NCBI GenBank assembly: GCA_946902875.1
Contig: OX336349.1
Span: 20,855,891-20,919,890 of the forward strand
From: Nematopogon swammerdamellus
Lineage: Eukaryota; Arthropoda; Insecta; Lepidoptera; Adelidae
Length of the DNA stretch: 64,000 nucleotides
Reading direction: 5' to 3'
In this document: positions 62,066-64,000 of the stretch, one piece after another
Numbering within the stretch: the first letter of the stretch is position 1
Layout: the number at the start of each line of letters is the position of its first letter
Notes under the pieces: generated by a model
The model's database searches: none
Told to the model about the DNA's origin: nothing
What the model saw: only the letters and a program-made list of their open reading frames with translations
Translations under genes and position numbers: made by a program

Positions 62066-63204
62066 TACTGGATCCCTGCAAAGGTTCAAGTTTGCAGGAC
62101 ACTTCAAAGTCGTTAACTTGGCGAACTACAAGTTTTAGCACGAATTTTTAATTAATAAAATAAAATTAAGCGTCGTTCCACTATATGTCATTGTAACTTG
62201 TCAAAATTTCTTCTGTGATGTTTATCGCCGTAGTTAAATTGTCATGTAATATTATTTGAATACGCACGTGAAGTTATGCTGATGTAATTAAAAGATATGC
62301 GTTACGTGTATGATTAATTGACTTGTCCAGACACACTATTAGCGTTACATGAAGTCCTAATTGGTCTGTTCAGAGCCGACTGACTTTTCTCCTACTAGAA
62401 CAGAAAATTAGTCGACTCTGGTCTGTCTCATTTTTATTCATCCATGATCTCATCCATCCATTGAAATCTTCTATTGAAATGGTAGGGTAGCGCGAGAGTT
62501 GCAAATTTTGATATACGAGTATTTCGTATGTAGTTTTGGTGATATTATAAATGTTTCCTCTCCGTAGTTACTTTCAGAATGTACATATGTACTTATAGTT
62601 GTATGTTGGTGTTACCACATGTGTATTTTTTTATTTAATACTTTAGAATAAATTAAATTATTCACTTACATATATTTTTTTTTGTTAATAATACTTTGTA
62701 ACAGAGACGTACATAGTAAGTGAAGCATTGACGACAAAAATTTTAACATAGTAATGTTTAAAATTTATGTAAAATTTTAATTTTAAAAAGTACTATTTAA
62801 GGAAGTCTTACTTTTTAATTTAAACATTAAATTTAAAAAATAATTGTATGTTGTTAATATTTTGAATAAAGAGTAGAGACTGATTTTGTCCATAAAGGAA
62901 ACATTACATAAATTACAAGCAAACATTAAATTCAATGTAACAAAGAAAAATATTTAATTAATAGTTATCCAATGTACATTTTGTCAATACACACCTGCGC
63001 CTAACAGTCGGACTAGTCGCATGAAACCTATGTGTTCTGTCTGGGCCTTCTTCCAAGTCAATACGAACTGGGTCTAGGTTAGAATAAGCTCTCATACGTA
63101 ACGTGTCTCAGCCAACGTGAGATACTTCTGAATCTTATATCGTCACCTGCTTTCAACGTTCTTCCTCTATTTTCCTGTAATTATCATATAATTTTCTTAA
63201 TTTT
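62066..63204. other. AT-rich, no recognised feature
   Basis: No ORF over 60 codons and no family recognised. Confidence 0.35.
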
Positions 63205-63616
63205 TGGAACGAAGTTCCTTAACGCACGTTACATTCCAGACACTTGGCGAATGTGAGCTAGGCCGAAAAAAGTGTAAGACTAAGACCGTCACGACACTTT
63301 TGCTGTAGTATGTGCGTTTGTGTCTGTTACAAGCGTATGTCTATGTATAGGTATATTACTGCAGTATAGACGTAATTTATTTTTTTATTTTTTATTTAAT
63401 TACTCTCAAACGTTCTAAGGGCCAATTGCGCCAACACGAATTTAACGATATAAATCAGTTTAACTCGTTAAGCTAGTACCCGTTGACTGTGGGAACCGCG
63501 TTTAAATCCATAACTCGCTACTTAACTCTAAATTCGTGTTGGCGCAATTGGGCCTTAATTTATTTAATTGTGCCTGTTATTTAATACGTAATATATAGCG
63601 AAAGGAACTTCGTTCC
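63205..63616. mobile_element. foldback element, GGAACGAAGTTCC ends
   Basis: TTGGAACGAAGTTCCTT (63207-63223) is inverted at 63600-63616 as AAGGAACTTCGTTCCAA. Each end is itself palindromic. The interior is AT-rich and contains the PIF-like MITE. Confidence 0.45.
63416..63557. mobile_element. PIF/Harbinger-like MITE, copy 2
   Basis: 136 bp with inverted ends GGGCCAATTGCGCCAACACG / GGCCCAATTGCGCCAACACG. The same family as 32353, sharing GGATTTAAACGCGGTTCCCA-type interior in inverted orientation. Flanks TAA and TTA are not identical. Confidence 0.6.
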
Positions 63617-63905
63617 AACAAGCGTAACATGTGGCGCCGTACCACCCATGAGGTATCAAACGACGCCCATGGACATTCAATCGTGCGCGGGGGTTGCGAA
63701 TGCTATGCCGGCCTGACGGGTGCGTATTCACGCCTGTTTAGAAAGACCCGAAACGATACTTGTGTCGAAATATGTGGGCAGGGAGAGCGTTCCAGAGTTT
63801 ACCAGTTCTGTGGGGGAAAGATCAGCACAACCGATTGGTACGCATCCGCCGTAAATCCAGCTTAAAGGGATGCAATCCCTGGCCAGTGCGCGTTGTGCGG
63901 TGCTG
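63617..63905 (+). repeat. repeat H copy, longest
   Basis: CACCCATGAGGTATCAAACG, GGGGGTTGCGAATGCTATG, GGGCAGGGAGAGCGTTCCAG, then CGATTGGTACGCATCCGCCG and GGGATGCAATCCCTGGCCAG. Two overlapping ORFs (63629-63865, 63760-63972) follow repeat sequence, and I do not consider them genes. Confidence 0.5.
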
Positions 63906-64000
63906 GAATTTAAATTTTCTTCATTTTTTTATGTGTGATTCCCGGACCCCTAGGATTTTCGGGCTGGAGTAATTTTATGTTTGATACCGGGACCCCGAGG

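Overview
This is eukaryotic, almost certainly lepidopteran (moth or butterfly), repeat-dense DNA. The evidence is the content: a Copia LTR retrotransposon, 5'-truncated RTE-type LINE tails ending in CTGA repeats, a Jockey/CR1-type LINE, a Penelope-like element, tRNA- and 5S-rRNA-related SINEs of the kind known from noctuid moths, many terminal-inverted-repeat MITEs, GCGAGTC and GCCGCGGGC dispersed repeats typical of Lepidoptera, and a short TTAGG-type telomere-like run. I find no host protein-coding gene, no functional tRNA or rRNA gene, and nothing prokaryotic (no operons, no CRISPR). The window could be heterochromatin, a W-chromosome segment, or a large intron or intergenic region; the sequence alone does not decide.

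Layout. 1-4760: a TTAA-flanked hairpin MITE, direct and inverted copies of a Helitron-like repeat (family B), a TA-flanked palindromic MITE, a decayed Penelope-like element with a broken GIY-YIG nuclease, one GCGAGTC repeat (family E) and a second TTAA hairpin MITE. 4761-9030: a complete Copia element with 131-bp LTRs differing at one base, a 5-bp duplication and a single interruption in the reverse transcriptase. 9031-12990: SINE and LINE remnants. 12991-14505: an inverted minisatellite array between inverted family B ends. 14506-31740: nested SINEs, LINE tails and MITEs, including two hAT-type MITEs with perfect 8-bp duplications (one only 56 bp) and a Transib-like MITE with CACAGTG ends and CGGCG duplications. 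31741-43000: more family E copies and several hairpin elements, then an AT-rich stretch of about 3.5 kb and a 4 x 171-bp tandem array. 43000-51000: clustered SINE-D copies and a LINE reverse-transcriptase ORF of about 440 codons inserted in a family E copy. 51000-64000: tRNA-SINE, a LINE tail carrying a 30-bp coding minisatellite, TTAA and hAT MITEs, two long near-perfect palindromes and remnants.

The interest lies in element architecture. A roughly 90-base structured 5' module (called head-3 here) is joined to at least three different SINE bodies. One of those bodies carries a chimeric tRNA-box-A/5S-rRNA promoter region. Nested insertions with clear target duplications give a relative chronology and define exact ends for several families.

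Names used below: E = GCGAGTC repeat; B and G = two families ending in GCCGCGGGC motifs; SINE-D = head-3 SINE with an ATGT tail; SINE-P = poly(A) SINE body with 5S-related or head-3 5' ends; tSINE = tRNA-Ser/Leu-like SINE; F, H, I, K, L = other dispersed repeats seen at least twice in the window.
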